Assembly: GCA_023627715.1 (NCBI GenBank)
Contig: JAMAHW010000102.1
Coordinates: forward strand, 62,001 to 126,000
Direction: 5' to 3'
Length of the DNA stretch: 64,000 bases
Origin: Periconia sp. R9002
Lineage: Eukaryota; Ascomycota; Dothideomycetes; Pleosporales; Periconiaceae
This document shows, one piece after another, positions 63,310-64,000 of this stretch. A program made the position numbers and the translations under genes. The stretch's first letter is position 1. Every line of letters starts with the position of its first letter. The notes beneath the pieces were generated by a model. That model was given only the letters and a program-made list of their open reading frames with translations, did not search any database and was not told the DNA's origin.

Positions 63310-64000
63310 ATGACAGCTTCGGACGGCTCACAAAAGCGACCAGTTGTCTGTGTCTTTTGCGGTGCTTCCTCTGGAAGCACACCTGTTCACCTCGAATCTG
63401 CTAGAGCTCTTGCTCGAGTCCTTCACGAGAATGGCATCAAATTGGTGTACGGCGGTGGTATGTATATAGATACATGATGGATTCTCAATTGCTCCAGAAC
63501 ATCACCCAAATTGACCCGAGAAACTAGGAACCGTTGGCCTTATGGGCGAAGTAGCCCGCACTCTGGTCTCGTTGAGCGGCCCCGACTCCGTCCATGGCAT
63601 TATCCCACAGCCACTGGTAAAGTTCGAGCAAAACCACGACCCAAATGACCCCAATTCGCACAACATCGATCAGTCCATCTTTGGGAAGACCACCGTCGTC
63701 AAGGATATGCACACCCGCAAGCAAATGATGGCTCGTGAGGTTATCGATGGCGGCCCTGGTGGTGGATTTGTTGCATTATCCGGCGGATACGGAACCATGG
63801 AGGAGTTGATGGAGATTACAACCTGGAACCAGCTTGGAATTCACAATATGCCAGTGATTGTGTATAATGTCAATGGATATTGGGATGGATTACTGACCTG
63901 GGTAAACAATGCGGTCGAGTCTGGTTTCATCTCTCAGAGTAATGCCGGGATTGTGTCTGAGGCAAAGACCGCCGAGGATGTGTTGGAGTGCCTCAAGACC
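63310..64000 (+). CDS. LOG: LOG-family phosphoribohydrolase, 5' part
   Basis: Exons are 63310-63457 and 63528 to beyond the window, with 207 residues visible. A 70-nt intron (GTATGT ... AACTAG) falls inside [13 protein letters not shown]. The Rossmann-like lysine-decarboxylase-type fold is clear: [40 protein letters not shown] and [24 protein letters not shown]. The canonical PGGxGTxxE signature reads SGGYGTMEE here, as in other fungal members. LOG enzymes release cytokinin bases from riboside 5'-monophosphates. Many fungal relatives act on AMP or have unproven substrates. The product is probably cytosolic, with no targeting signal seen. The stop lies outside the window. Confidence 0.95.

Overview
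This is a 64 kb window of a filamentous ascomycete nuclear genome (Pezizomycotina; a dothideomycete is my best guess, at low confidence). The grounds are short spliceosomal introns (about 45-111 nt, with CTAAC/CTGAC-like branch points), protein families specific to or typical of Pezizomycotina (DUF3669 protein, KdmA-type KDM4, Far11, Yag7), long low-complexity leaders and a tRNA with a canonical eukaryotic intron. There are no bacterial operons, no CRISPR arrays and no intact autonomous transposon. Gene models were built by joining open frames across introns by hand, using splice consensus, reading phase and recognisable family sequence.

Layout, left to right: 3' end of a mitochondrial ClpX (+, 1-655); an Mga2/Spt23-like regulator lacking its C-terminal half (-, 4566-6395); an 8 kb stretch with no convincing protein gene but many microsatellites (6396-14222); an unrecognised two-exon gene followed by an in-frame extension beyond its stop (-, 14505-16353); AT/pyrimidine-rich islands; GPI13 (-, 18239-21408); a conserved small single-pass membrane protein (-, 22112-22657); a Puf3/Pumilio gene with five exons (+, 27436-30518); a flavocytochrome b2 (+, 31841-33390); a 48-residue four-CxxC microprotein (+, 36375-36521); FAR11/STRIP (-, 40077-43316); a CBF1-type bHLH gene (-, 44131-45093); YAG7 (+, 47893-49435); KDM4/KdmA histone demethylase (+, 51560-55812); a DUF3669 kinase-fold-like protein (-, 56284-57309); a 155-residue unknown (+, 58943-59410); tRNA-Glu(CUC) with intron (-, 59913-60010); CLPTM1 (-, 60775-62845); and the 5' part of a LOG-family phosphoribohydrolase (+, 63310 to the end).

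The genes are individually transcribed housekeeping and regulatory genes rather than a pathway cluster. They cover mitochondrial proteostasis and translation control (ClpX, Puf3), lactate oxidation, GPI-anchor synthesis, STRIPAK signalling, chromatin and transcription control. CLPTM1 and LOG are divergent across a 464 bp shared intergenic region.

The most unexpected content is repetitive. Five dispersed copies of a roughly 215-290 bp MITE-like element (called R1 here) have degenerate terminal inverted repeats. A second small repeat (R2) has a conserved core around a CACGTG palindrome. Other points of note are a GC-AG intron inside the CBF1 bHLH region, a 45-nt stop-free intron in FAR11, and the possible premature stop in the unrecognised gene. 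I did not find evidence of a new multi-gene system.
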